The notes under the pieces are model-generated. The model saw only the letters and a list, made by a program, of their open reading frames with translations, ran no database searches and had not been told where the DNA came from. A stretch of 37,239 nt of DNA, taken from the NCBI GenBank assembly GCA_025936045.1, contig JAICUB010000054.1, forward strand, positions 1 to 37,239, written 5' to 3'. Positions 24,310 to 33,109 of the stretch are shown here, piece by piece. Made by a program: the position numbers and the translations under genes. This DNA is from Polyangiaceae bacterium (lineage in GTDB: Bacteria; Myxococcota_A; Polyangia; Polyangiales; Polyangiaceae). The number at the start of each line of letters is the position of its first letter. The first letter of the stretch is position 1.

Positions 24310-24337
24310 TCTACACGCGTGGAGCGGCCGGCGTCAA
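24310..24337 (-). promoter_or_regulatory. promoter of the riboswitch-led operon
   Basis: TTGACG (24337-24332) and TGTAGA (24315-24310) are 16 bases apart on the minus strand. Transcription would begin near 24303, just ahead of the riboswitch P1 stem. Confidence 0.5.
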
Positions 24338-24350
24338 GGCCCGCCGGGGG

Positions 24351-25079
24351 TCAGCCGAGCCCGAGCGCCTCGAGCTGGTCTTCATCGAGGCCGAAGTAAT
24401 GGCCGATCTCGTGGAGCAAGGTGACCTCGACCTCACCTTCTAGCTCTTCCGGATCGTTCGGATCGGCGAACGCGGCGAGGTTCGCGGCGTAGAGCACGAT
24501 GCGGGTGGGAGCGGGCCCGAGCGCCGGGCCCGTGCGCTCCTCGTGGGTCGGTCCGGAGAAGAGACCGAGACTTCGCGGATCGAACCCCTCGCGCACGAGG
24601 TCCTCGCTAGGACGCTCCTCGACGAGCACCGGCACGCCCGCGAGCAGCGTCTTGAAACGCGCGGGTAGCTCACCGAGGATCTTTTCCGCGGTCGAAACGA
24701 TGGGGCCCTCGACCGCGGCGAGCTCGAAGCCGTCCCGCTCGTCCGAGGCCGCGTCGAGACGGCGTACTTCCAGCATCTCGTCGACGGACGCAGGGTGTTC
24801 GCCGAGCTCGTCGAGCACCTGGCCGAAGAGGTGCCGCGCCTCGGCGAAATCAGGCTCTCGCTCGGCCAGCACTGCGAGCACGGGCCGGGCCGCCGCCGCT
24901 CCCTTCGCCGCGACGAGCGCGCGGGCACGAGCGAGCTGAACCTCGGGATGCGCCGCCGATTCGGGCGGAGCATGCTCGGCGATGTCGAGCGCTGCGAGCG
25001 GATTGCTCTCGAGCTGCTCCTCGACCTCCATCACGACGTCGAGCGCGCGGTCATCGAGCTCGTCGGAGGACGAGGGCAT
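24351..25079 (-). CDS. zincin-like metallopeptidase with N-terminal TPR-like region
   Basis: 242 residues. Residues 1-125 are helical and repeat-like (LAALDIAEHAPPESAAHPEV, ARHLFGQVLDELGEHPAS), consistent with TPR units. Residues 135-242 match the small zincin family PF06262 in layout: LPARFKTLLAGVPVLVEERP, RIVLYAANLAAF, then VEVTLLHEIGHYFGLDEDQL. The zinc motif is H223, E224, H227, and D232 or a nearby acidic residue is a likely third ligand. These proteins are cytoplasmic and their substrates are unknown. The gene lies 31 bases after hflX and probably ends that operon. Confidence 0.88.
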   Translation of the reverse strand: MPSSSDELDDRALDVVMEVEEQLESNPLAALDIAEHAPPESAAHPEVQLARARALVAAKGAAAARPVLAVLAEREPDFAEARHLFGQVLDELGEHPASVDEMLEVRRLDAASDERDGFELAAVEGPIVSTAEKILGELPARFKTLLAGVPVLVEERPSEDLVREGFDPRSLGLFSGPTHEERTGPALGPAPTRIVLYAANLAAFADPNDPEELEGEVEVTLLHEIGHYFGLDEDQLEALGLG

Positions 25080-25110
25080 TCCGATATTTTATGGCGAAAC
25101 CGACCAACCA

Positions 25111-26547
25111 TCAACCGTTTGCGAGCTTCACCCGAAAACGCTCGATGGTTTCGGGCTCGGCCCGCAGGCGTACATGAACGCCGTCTTCCTCGTACCGTTC
25201 CGCCTCCACGCGCCCTGACTCGTGCATCTCGGCCACGAAGCGTTGAGCGGTGTACGGGACGACGAAGTCGGCGCCGACGTAGTTCGACTCGAAGAACGCG
25301 ACGATCGCCGCGTGGAGCTCCGACACGAGGCTCGCATCGTGCGCGGAAGTAAACCACGCTTTGGGTTCCATGCGCCGGAGCTCCGCGAGCTCTTCGGGCG
25401 CGAGCCGGTCTACTTTGTTCATGACGACGCGGCAGGGTGAGGAGCCCGCGCCGATCTCGGAGAGCACCTCGCGCACGACGGCGAGCTGTCGTTCCCACCC
25501 CGGATCCGCCGCGTCCACGACGTAGAGCAGCAGCGACGCCTCGAGCGCTTCGTCGAGCGTCGACTTGAAGCTCGCGACGAGGTCGTGCGGCAGCTTCTTG
25601 ATGAAGCCGACCGTGTCGCTCACGAGCACGCGCGGCTTCGGCTCGGGCGTGAGCGCGCGCACGGTCGTGTCGAGCGTCGCGAACAGCCGATCCTCCACCT
25701 CGACGGCGCTGCCCGTGAGCGCGCGCATGAGCGAAGACTTGCCGGCATTCGTGTAGCCGACGAGCGCCACGCGACGCAGCGAGCGGCGTTGAGCGCGCCG
25801 CACGTCTTGCTCGCGTTCGAGCGCGACGAGTTGCTCGCGGAGCTCGGCGAGTCGATCGCGGATCTTGCGCCGGTCGAGCTCGATGGCCGCCTCGCCCGCG
25901 CCCCGGCCGGCCTGGCGTTCCTTGCCGGACGGTGACTCGCGCACGCGGGGCGCGAGGTATGAAAGGCGAGCCATTTCGACCTGCAAGCGTGCGGCGCGGC
26001 TCCGCGCGCGGCGATGGAAAATCTCGATGATGACACCGGTGCGATCGAGCACTTGCGTGCCCACGGCGCGCTCGAGATTGCGGGCCTGGCTCGGCGTGAG
26101 CTCGTGATCGACCGCCACGAGCGCGACGCGCGGCTCACCGGCCTCCTCAGCATCGTCGCCGTCGTCGGCGGGCAGGGGCGCGCTGCGGGCGGCGTTCGAC
26201 TTCTTCGTGGACGACGCTTCGCCTTCGGCGGCCCAGCGCTGCTGCGCTTTCGACTTCTTGCGCCGCACGGCGGGACCGGTGTGACCGGAGCCGCCCGTGA
26301 GCTCGACCAGCTCGGCGAGCTTGCCTTGGCCGAGCACCGCCGCGGGCGACAAACCTTCACGCGCCTGCACGACGCGCGCGACGGGTCGATAGCCGAGCGT
26401 CGTGACGAGACGCTCGAGCTCCTCGAGCCCGGACTCGAACTCGTCCTCGTCCACGCCGGGCAGCCTGACGCCGACGATCACGGCCTCGGCCAGCTCGAGC
26501 GCTGCGTCCGGCAACGCGTCGGCGGCGCGCGGAGTCTCAATGCTCAT
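25111..26547 (-). CDS. hflX: GTPase HflX
   Basis: Ribosome-associated GTPase that splits stalled or heat-damaged 70S ribosomes. 478 residues. The N-terminal HflX domain runs from about 20 to 190, and the G domain from 258: G1 GYTNAGKSS (264-272), TLDTT (291-295), G3 DTVGF (311-315) and G4 NKVD (377-380). The coiled linker RRKIRDRLAELREQLVALERE precedes it. An unusual charged stretch of about 50 residues (89-139, KKSKAQQRWAAEGE through DDGDDAEEAGEP) interrupts the N-terminal domain between GQGKLAEL and ALVAVDHELTPSQ. The start overlaps the end of the phosphoesterase gene by 11 bases, so they form one operon. Confidence 0.95.
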   Translation of the reverse strand: MSIETPRAADALPDAALELAEAVIVGVRLPGVDEDEFESGLEELERLVTTLGYRPVARVVQAREGLSPAAVLGQGKLAELVELTGGSGHTGPAVRRKKSKAQQRWAAEGEASSTKKSNAARSAPLPADDGDDAEEAGEPRVALVAVDHELTPSQARNLERAVGTQVLDRTGVIIEIFHRRARSRAARLQVEMARLSYLAPRVRESPSGKERQAGRGAGEAAIELDRRKIRDRLAELREQLVALEREQDVRRAQRRSLRRVALVGYTNAGKSSLMRALTGSAVEVEDRLFATLDTTVRALTPEPKPRVLVSDTVGFIKKLPHDLVASFKSTLDEALEASLLLYVVDAADPGWERQLAVVREVLSEIGAGSSPCRVVMNKVDRLAPEELAELRRMEPKAWFTSAHDASLVSELHAAIVAFFESNYVGADFVVPYTAQRFVAEMHESGRVEAERYEEDGVHVRLRAEPETIERFRVKLANG

Positions 26548-27613
26548 GGTGCAGCACCACCTCGTCGATGTGCACTCCGTCCACGTTGACGAACGTGATG
26601 CGGAGCTCGTCCTTCGTGGCCACGGCGAGCTGGGCGCCGTGTTCGGCCTGATAGCGAAAGAGGCTGCCCGGCACCTTCCCCCTGAACCCGTATTCGTGGG
26701 CCCCGCCGAGGCCGTTCACGAGGAACGTCACGCCGTCGATCAGCGCGCGCTCGTAGGTATGGTCGTGACCGGCGAGCACCAGATCGATGCCCCACGCGTG
26801 ATACGGCCACTCCGTCTCGAGCGTCGAGCCGTGCGGGCCCGACGAGTAGGGCGGATGGTGCATGTACACGAGCTGCCAGGCGCCGTGAGCCTTGGCGGCT
26901 TCGGCCTTGAGCCAGCTCGCCTGCTTGCTCTCGGAGTTCGTGCCGTCGGGCTCGTGCGGATCGCTGTCGAGCGCGAAGAAGTCGACCGGGCCGCGGCTGA
27001 ACGCGTAGTAGCGCTCGTTGCCGGGCAGTGTGAAGTAGTCGAGGTACGGCTTCGCGTCGTCGCTGTACCAGTCGTGGTTGCCGAGCGCGGGGAAGAAGCG
27101 GTTTTCGGCGGCGCCCTTGCCGTAGCGGCCGTGATAGGAGCCGATGAAGTCGGAGTAGAACTGGCCGATGTTGCGATCGATCGTGTCGGCTGCGCCCAAC
27201 GGATAGTTGTTGTCGCCGACCGTGATCACGATTTCAGGATGGAAGGCGTGGACGAGCTCCGAGACGCGCCGCGCTTCGGGCGACGCGTCACCGAAGTCGC
27301 CGATCACCGCGAAACGAAAGCCTGCGGGCCATGCCGTCGTGGTGGCGGAGACGGCGAGCGCGGGGGTTGCCGTGCTCGGCCCGGGCGCGGTTGCGGCGGG
27401 GCCGCTCGGCGCGGGATGAGGCGCGGGCTGCAATCCTTCTGAAGCCGGTGGTTCGTCGATGTGCCGGCGGCAGGCTACGGCCAAGGAGAGCCCGAGCACG
27501 CACGGCCACACGACCACGCGCACGCTCAACGGAAAGATCGGTAACGACAAGCGCGCGCACCCTAGCATCCTCGACCGAACACTCCGTTTCGAGACAGAGA
27601 CGAACCGCCCCAT
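26537..27613 (-). CDS. metallophosphoesterase lipoprotein, purple acid phosphatase-like
   Basis: Predicted exported phosphohydrolase with a two-metal centre. The metal motifs are in order: GDFGDA (105-110), GDNNYP, GNHDW, MHHPPY and GHDHTYER. The N-terminus is VVVWPCVLGLSLAVAC with the lipidated Cys at 48, and then a Pro/Ala/Thr linker to about 95. Three starts are possible: ATG 27613 (AGGA eight bases upstream, chosen), ATG 27568 and GTG 27523. The last would give the most compact signal. All catalytic residues are present. It is the first gene of the operon with hflX. Confidence 0.88.
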   Translation of the reverse strand: MGRFVSVSKRSVRSRMLGCARLSLPIFPLSVRVVVWPCVLGLSLAVACRRHIDEPPASEGLQPAPHPAPSGPAATAPGPSTATPALAVSATTTAWPAGFRFAVIGDFGDASPEARRVSELVHAFHPEIVITVGDNNYPLGAADTIDRNIGQFYSDFIGSYHGRYGKGAAENRFFPALGNHDWYSDDAKPYLDYFTLPGNERYYAFSRGPVDFFALDSDPHEPDGTNSESKQASWLKAEAAKAHGAWQLVYMHHPPYSSGPHGSTLETEWPYHAWGIDLVLAGHDHTYERALIDGVTFLVNGLGGAHEYGFRGKVPGSLFRYQAEHGAQLAVATKDELRITFVNVDGVHIDEVVLHHEH

Positions 27614-27830
27614 GCCCTCAATCCTGGCGCCGTGGCGTTCGGCGGCGCGTCACCCTGCAAAATAATGCCGTCACGAGAGTGAACAAGTCGTAGCAGGACG
27701 CGACGGCGGCGGTAGCGCGCCCTTCCGTAAGCGAGGCTGAGCCTTCTGCGCCGCACCGCTGCACCCTGGCAGAGTGGTCGATGGCGTCGCGTTTTCCGTC
27801 CCCTTGGCACCGGCATGGGTGGTCGCCGTC

Positions 27831-27839
27831 TGTTAGAAT
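27831..27839 (+). promoter_or_regulatory. extended -10 promoter of the fibro-slime gene
   Basis: TGTTAGAAT fits the extended -10 pattern TGn-TATAAT (five of six in the hexamer). Transcription would begin near 27846, giving a leader of about 39 bases. No -35 box at the proper distance. The rest of 27614-27884 shows no ORF of note. Confidence 0.4.
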
Positions 27840-27884
27840 GCGCGGGTGCGCGGGAGCACTCCGCGTGACCGCCCGAGGTACATC

Positions 27885-30404
27885 ATGCTGCGCGCTTGGA
27901 TTCCTTCTTTAGTCATCGTTCCGCTGGCGGTCGCGCTGGCCGCTGGTGGTTGCAGTGCCGGGAGCAACGCCGACAAGGGGCTCGGCCCGGCCGACGGCAA
28001 CAGCGGCGGCAACAACGCGAGCTCGGGTGGGAGCAGTTCCGGAAGCTCGTCGCCAGGCAGCGGTGGGACCGGCATCGTCATTCAGATGATGGACGGCGGC
28101 ACGGTCGACCCGTGTGCCAATGCCGGCTTGCCCGAGGGTTGCGAGACGATGGTCCCGCCCGCGTGCGGCGACGGCATGATGAACCAGGACAGCGAGGAAT
28201 GCGACGACGGCAACACGCTGCCGGGCGACTGCTGCTCCGGCACCTGTAAGGTCGAGCAGTATTGCGTCTGCCCTCCGGGCGAGAAGTGCCACACGACCAT
28301 CGTCTGCGGCGACGGCATGCGCGGCCCGGGCGAGGCGTGTGACGACGGCAACACCGCCGACGGCGACGGTTGCTCCACCGACTGCCACACCATCGAGCTC
28401 GGCTATTCCTGCGCCGTTCCCGGCCAGCCGTGCGTGCATCACTACACCTGCGGGGACGGCATCGTCGATCCGAACGAGGGCTGCGACGACAGGAACACCG
28501 CGAGCGGCGACGGCTGCAGTGACCATTGCCGCATCGAGCAGGGCTTCAAGTGCGAGGGCTCGCCGAGCAAGTGCACGGCGACGACCTGCGGCGACGGCAA
28601 GAAGGAAGGCGCGGAGAGCTGCGACGACGGCAACACGGTGGCGTTCGACGGCTGCTCGCCGGAGTGCCGCGCGGAGCCGACGTGTGTCACCGGCATGCCG
28701 TGCACGTCGAGCTGCGGCGACGGCATCGTCTTCGGCAATGAGGAGTGCGATGACGGCAACCTGCGCGACGGCGACGGCTGCTCGAGCATGTGCAAGGTCG
28801 AGGAAGGTTACGTCTGCGACAACGCTGCGCCGTGCGCGAAGAAGATGGGCGTGAACCCGCAGACGGGGGCAATGGAAGACATCTGCACGCTGACCGTGCC
28901 GGCGACGTTCCGCGACTTCAACGCGAACACCGTGACGGGCGGGCATCCTGATTTCCAGCCCGGATACATCTCGGACGGCGCCGTCCAAGGCCTCGTGCAG
29001 GACACACTCGATGCCGACGGCAAGCCGGTCCAATCGACCAAGGCGAACACCACGGTCACGGGCGGCTTCATGCACGGGCAGTCCGTGTTCAAGCTCTGGT
29101 ATCGGGACGAGAAGCCCACCGATAACCCCGCTTCGAGCGGTCCGATCCCCGGCTCGATCGTCCTCTGGGACAACGGCAAGGGCGGTTACGTGAACCGCTG
29201 GGGCGCGAACGGCGAGCAGTGGCAGGGCATGACCTCGAACGCCGACTACGGCACGCCGGTCTACGGCGGACCGGGCGGCACGGGCTGCGACGCGTGCAAT
29301 CCGGGCGCGAACCAGATGTGTTACGACCCGTGCACGCCGTGGGGCGCCGGCACGACCGCGTCGTGCTGCGCCGACATCCCGTCGAACCTCGGGTACGACG
29401 GCAATCCGCTGTTTTTCCCGCTCGATAGCGCCAAGGGCATACTCACGGAGGCGCACACGGCGGCGCAGGTGCCCGCTCAGTACGGCTGGCCCGGGTGGCC
29501 CACCGAGGCGAGCGTCGCGACGACGCTCGGAGTCACGAAGGCGATCCCAACGGCGACCTCGCCGTTCCCCACGGCGACCCACAACTTCAGCTTCACGACC
29601 GAGGTGAAGTACTGGTTCAAGTACTCGGCCACCATGATGGCCACGCTCGACTTCGTCGGCGACGACGACGTGTGGGTGTTCTTGAACGGTCACCTCGCCG
29701 TCGATCTCGGCGGATGGCACGTGCCGCTACCCGGCACGCTCACCATCAACGGCGCCAACACGACGGTGACGACGCAGCTCATGGCCGACGACTCCGGCAA
29801 GGGCGATCAGGTCACGAAGAAGGGCACCGTCAAAGACTTCGGCCTGACCGACGGCAACGTCTACCAAATCCAGGTGTTCCACGCCGAGCGCGAGGTTCAG
29901 GGCTCGTCCTTCAAGCTGACACTCGCAGGCTTCAACGACACGCCCAGCGACTGCGTCACCGATTGCGGCGACGGCATGGTCGGCCCGGGTGAGGAATGCG
30001 ACGACGGGCACAATACCGGCGCGTACAACGGCTGCGCCCCGGGCTGCTTGCTCGGCCCGCGCTGCGGCGACGCGGTCGTGCAGTCCGACGACGGCGAAGT
30101 GTGCGACGACGGGACGAACGCGGGCACGTACGGCGGCTGCGGGCCCGACTGCATGCCGGGTCCGCGCTGCGGCGACAGCGTCGTGCAGGCGGATCAGGGC
30201 GAGCAGTGCGACGACGGAATGAACATCGGCAATTACGGCGGGTGCGCGCCCGGGTGCCAGCTAGGCCCGTACTGCGGCGACGGCTCGATCGCGGTCTCCA
30301 TCGATCCGTCCACGAACATGCCCTACGAGCAGTGCGACGACGGCAACAACCTGGACCACGACGGCTGCTCGCACTGCAAGTTCGATATCGTGACGACCAA
30401 GTAA
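27885..30404 (+). CDS. fibro-slime domain lipoprotein with DUF4215-type Cys-rich repeats
   Basis: 839 residues from the ATG at 27885 (GAGG six bases upstream). Lipobox AAGGC, C23, then a Gly/Ser/Asn linker. Residues 80-330 hold about five Cys-rich repeats of the form CGDG...ECDDGN...DGDGCS...C, the DUF4215/myxococcus-repeat pattern. Residues 336-685 are a fibro-slime domain: VPATFRDFNAN, GHPDFQPG, TTEVKYWFKYS, LDFVGDDDVWVFLNGHLAVD, GGWHVP and YQIQVFHAERE. Four more DUF4215 repeats end the protein. The DDDVWVFLNG core is the PA14-like sugar-binding signature of the family. A large surface adhesin or carbohydrate-binding protein, possibly part of the slime matrix, is the best guess. Confidence 0.9.
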   Translation: MLRAWIPSLVIVPLAVALAAGGCSAGSNADKGLGPADGNSGGNNASSGGSSSGSSSPGSGGTGIVIQMMDGGTVDPCANAGLPEGCETMVPPACGDGMMNQDSEECDDGNTLPGDCCSGTCKVEQYCVCPPGEKCHTTIVCGDGMRGPGEACDDGNTADGDGCSTDCHTIELGYSCAVPGQPCVHHYTCGDGIVDPNEGCDDRNTASGDGCSDHCRIEQGFKCEGSPSKCTATTCGDGKKEGAESCDDGNTVAFDGCSPECRAEPTCVTGMPCTSSCGDGIVFGNEECDDGNLRDGDGCSSMCKVEEGYVCDNAAPCAKKMGVNPQTGAMEDICTLTVPATFRDFNANTVTGGHPDFQPGYISDGAVQGLVQDTLDADGKPVQSTKANTTVTGGFMHGQSVFKLWYRDEKPTDNPASSGPIPGSIVLWDNGKGGYVNRWGANGEQWQGMTSNADYGTPVYGGPGGTGCDACNPGANQMCYDPCTPWGAGTTASCCADIPSNLGYDGNPLFFPLDSAKGILTEAHTAAQVPAQYGWPGWPTEASVATTLGVTKAIPTATSPFPTATHNFSFTTEVKYWFKYSATMMATLDFVGDDDVWVFLNGHLAVDLGGWHVPLPGTLTINGANTTVTTQLMADDSGKGDQVTKKGTVKDFGLTDGNVYQIQVFHAEREVQGSSFKLTLAGFNDTPSDCVTDCGDGMVGPGEECDDGHNTGAYNGCAPGCLLGPRCGDAVVQSDDGEVCDDGTNAGTYGGCGPDCMPGPRCGDSVVQADQGEQCDDGMNIGNYGGCAPGCQLGPYCGDGSIAVSIDPSTNMPYEQCDDGNNLDHDGCSHCKFDIVTTK

Positions 30405-30408
30405 GCGC

Positions 30409-30429
30409 CGAGTTCGAACCACGAACTCG
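30409..30429 (+). terminator. perfect hairpin after the fibro-slime gene
   Basis: CGAGTTCG-AACCA-CGAACTCG, an 8-bp perfect stem four bases past the stop codon. The following 240 bases up to 30673 are AT-richer than average and must hold the promoter of the next gene; no clear boxes found. Confidence 0.55.
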
Positions 30430-30673
30430 TGATCGTACCCAGCAGTTAAAAACTCAGGCAAATTGCCGAACCAGCGCAATTTTGCCCGCTAGGCGCGCGG
30501 AATTTCTCGGGAAGTCTCTGCAAATCTGCGCGCGGAGCCGTACTGGCTGGACGCGTCCGGGCATGACACCATGTGAAGACTAGGCCGCGTGTGCGATCTG
30601 CGGCCTCCGTCAGCACGCCGCGGTTACTGTTCTACCGGTGCCGCTCCACATCTGGAGAGCGGAGGATGGAAGC

Positions 30674-33091
30674 ATGATCAAGTCGACGCGCTCTATGGGC
30701 TTTGGGGCGGTTACCGCGCTCTTGCTGGGCTGTACTGGCAACGTCAAAAGCACCACTCCCAATTCCGGACCTGATGGCAATCCGTCGCAGGGCTCCGGAG
30801 CGAGCATGGGGTCTGGTGCCACGGGCAGCGGCGCTACCGGTTCGGGCGCGACAGGCTCGGGTGCCACGGGCTCCGGCGCTACCGGTTCGGGTGCCACGGG
30901 CTCTGGCGCGACAGGCGCGGGCGGCAGCAGCACGGGCGGCAGCATGGGGACTAGCGGCTCCTCCACGAGCGGCGGAACCACCGGCATGCCGGTCGGGCCG
31001 ATGGAACCGGCGGATCTGCGCGCCCAGCTCCGCAAGGTGAAGGGCCTCCTCACGGGGCTCGCGCCGACCGAGGCGGAAGTGCAGTCCGTCGCGACCGCGC
31101 CCGATCCGGACGCCGCGCTAAAGACGCTGATCGACACGTGGACGGATCCGAGCCACCCCGAGTTTTACGGCTTCTTCAAAGACAAGTTCATCACCTTCTT
31201 CACGAACGCCTTCGAGCAAATTGGCTTCGCGCCCACGGAGGATTTCAAGGGCCAGCTGCTCGAGTACGGCGGTTTCGATCTGAACCCGCTCTATATCTAC
31301 GGTGACGACGCCTTCCCGAAGCTCGTGCAGAACCTGCAGGAGAGCTTCGCGCGCACGGCGTTCGACATCATGGAGAAGAAGCAGCCGTTTTCGAACGTGC
31401 TCACGACGCGGACGTACATGATGACGACGGCTCTCGCGAGCCTCTACATCCAAATCGAGAATCCGAACGACGCGCCCCTCGGCGGCACCGCGAAGAACTC
31501 GCTCAAGTGGCAGATCGACATGACGCAGGTCGGGTCGAAGAGCTCGCCCACCGACGGCGATCGCGTCGCGAACAAGCTCCCGATGGACGGGAGCGCGACC
31601 GACCCGACGAAGACGCTCATCTTCGACGACCAGCCGCCCGCGATGGGCGACTCGGGCTTCGGCGGCAACTTCGGCGGCACCTGCACGCCGGAGATCAAGA
31701 CGGAGCCGGGCTACGCGATCCTATTCCAGCGCCTGTTCGGCTTCACGCCGCGCACGCCGCTATCGGCCGCAATTCAGTGCATCGAGCACGAGTCGCTCCC
31801 CTACTACACGGCCATGGACCTCTCGGATTGGCGCCCCATCACCATCACGGACGGGAAGATGGCCCCCGAGATGTACGATCTTCCGACGCTACGCAAGACG
31901 ACGACGATCGGCCTCGCGCTGCCGCGCGTGAGCTTCTTCACGACGCCCGCGTTCATGGCGACCTTCACGACGAACGACAGCAACAAGCACCGCGTGACCG
32001 CGAACCAGACGCTGCTCGTCGCGCTCGGCGAGGGCCTCACGAGCGACAACTCGATCAACCCTGTGAGCAACGTCGGCCTCGAGCCGGATCACTCGCCGGA
32101 CTCCGATCCGCAGTGCTACGGCTGCCACAAGGTCCTCGATCCCATGAAGCAATTCTGGGAGAGCTATTACGATTTCAGCGATCGCAACGATTTCCCGACG
32201 TTCCGCTTCGGCAGCACCAACGTGCAACCCGATCGCACGAACGGCGGCGCGCTCGCTTTCGGGGACGTGAACGCCAAGGGCACGACGCTCACCGATCTCG
32301 GCACGCTGCTCGGCACGGTGACCGACACCGTGGCCGACCCGAACGCGCCGCAGATGGACTCGTCGCTCACGACGCTGAACCGCTTCGCGCTCGCGTTCAC
32401 GCAGAAGCTTTGTTACTTCGCCGACTCCGCGGCTTGCACCGAGTCCGATCCCGAGTTCCGGCGGATCGTGAAGGTGTTCCAGGACTCGAATTACGACTTC
32501 AAGACGATGCTGCGGGAGCTCTTGTCCTCGCCGCTCGTCACCGCGAAGTCCGACACCTACACGTTCAAGCAGCGTGACGTGGTCGTGAGCGTCGCCCGCA
32601 AAGATCAGTTCTGCCAGGAGCTTTCGAACAAGCTCGGCCTCAGCGACGTGTGCGGCCTACACGTCGCCTTCCCGTACTCGAACGGCTACTCGCAGTCGAA
32701 CACCTCGTATTCCACGGCCAAGGCGATGAATCGCCTCGCCGGTGCGATGCCGGCGGACGGCTTCGCGCGCGGCTCGGAGGTGCCGGTGACGCTCGCGGAC
32801 CCGACGCTCTTCTATCGTGCCGCGACCGAGCTCGTCTGCGAATCCGTCGCGCCGACCGTGGTCGACGTGACGAACGCGCCCTTCCAGAGCTCGAACCTCG
32901 ACGCGGCGTTCGACTCGATGGTGCAAAACCTGATGGGCTACGCCTCGGGCGATCCGAAGTACGCGCCCGCCGTGCAGATCCTCAAGGATCACTACACCGA
33001 GGCGCTGTCGGGTCACAACGCGACACAAGCGCTCCAGTCGACGTTCTCGCTAGCCTGCCAAGCGCCGACGTCCGTTTCCTTCGGCCTCTGA
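30674..33091 (+). CDS. DUF1588/DUF1592-like lipoprotein with a CxxCH haem motif
   Basis: 805 residues; ATG at 30674 with GGAGG eight bases upstream. Signal FGAVTALLLGC, C20, then a (GATGS)n linker. The globular part contains LRAQLRKVKGLLTGLAPTEAE, a helical region with KFITFFTNAFEQIGF, and the block LPRVSFFTTPAFMATFTTND followed by DPQCYGCHKVLDPMKQFWES. The single CxxCH (C481, C484, H485) before LDP is the haem-attachment pattern of planctomycete PSD1/DUF1588 proteins. DUF1588 and DUF1592 proteins are commonly paired with DUF1501 proteins, as here (18 bases apart). Role unknown; outer-membrane redox or matrix function is conjecture. Confidence 0.82.
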   Translation: MIKSTRSMGFGAVTALLLGCTGNVKSTTPNSGPDGNPSQGSGASMGSGATGSGATGSGATGSGATGSGATGSGATGSGATGAGGSSTGGSMGTSGSSTSGGTTGMPVGPMEPADLRAQLRKVKGLLTGLAPTEAEVQSVATAPDPDAALKTLIDTWTDPSHPEFYGFFKDKFITFFTNAFEQIGFAPTEDFKGQLLEYGGFDLNPLYIYGDDAFPKLVQNLQESFARTAFDIMEKKQPFSNVLTTRTYMMTTALASLYIQIENPNDAPLGGTAKNSLKWQIDMTQVGSKSSPTDGDRVANKLPMDGSATDPTKTLIFDDQPPAMGDSGFGGNFGGTCTPEIKTEPGYAILFQRLFGFTPRTPLSAAIQCIEHESLPYYTAMDLSDWRPITITDGKMAPEMYDLPTLRKTTTIGLALPRVSFFTTPAFMATFTTNDSNKHRVTANQTLLVALGEGLTSDNSINPVSNVGLEPDHSPDSDPQCYGCHKVLDPMKQFWESYYDFSDRNDFPTFRFGSTNVQPDRTNGGALAFGDVNAKGTTLTDLGTLLGTVTDTVADPNAPQMDSSLTTLNRFALAFTQKLCYFADSAACTESDPEFRRIVKVFQDSNYDFKTMLRELLSSPLVTAKSDTYTFKQRDVVVSVARKDQFCQELSNKLGLSDVCGLHVAFPYSNGYSQSNTSYSTAKAMNRLAGAMPADGFARGSEVPVTLADPTLFYRAATELVCESVAPTVVDVTNAPFQSSNLDAAFDSMVQNLMGYASGDPKYAPAVQILKDHYTEALSGHNATQALQSTFSLACQAPTSVSFGL
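30815..30927 (+). repeat. tandem 15-bp coding repeats
   Basis: Seven to eight copies of a degenerate 15-bp unit encoding GATGS. Longer blocks of 30-45 bp (ggtgccacgggc start) are nearly identical, which points to recent duplication. Likely variable in length between strains. Confidence 0.8.
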
Positions 33092-33109
33092 GAGAGTTGA
33101 GACGAGACC

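Noticed and set aside
27804..27818. Possible sigma-54 promoter (TGGCAC followed by GGG)
   Set aside because: The -12 element needs GC at the fixed spacing, but the sequence has GG. The extended -10 at 27831 is a better explanation.
27909..29720. Open frame of 603 codons on the minus strand
   Set aside because: Antisense to the fibro-slime lipoprotein; composition is Arg/Val/Ala-rich and repetitive only because it mirrors the Cys-rich repeats.
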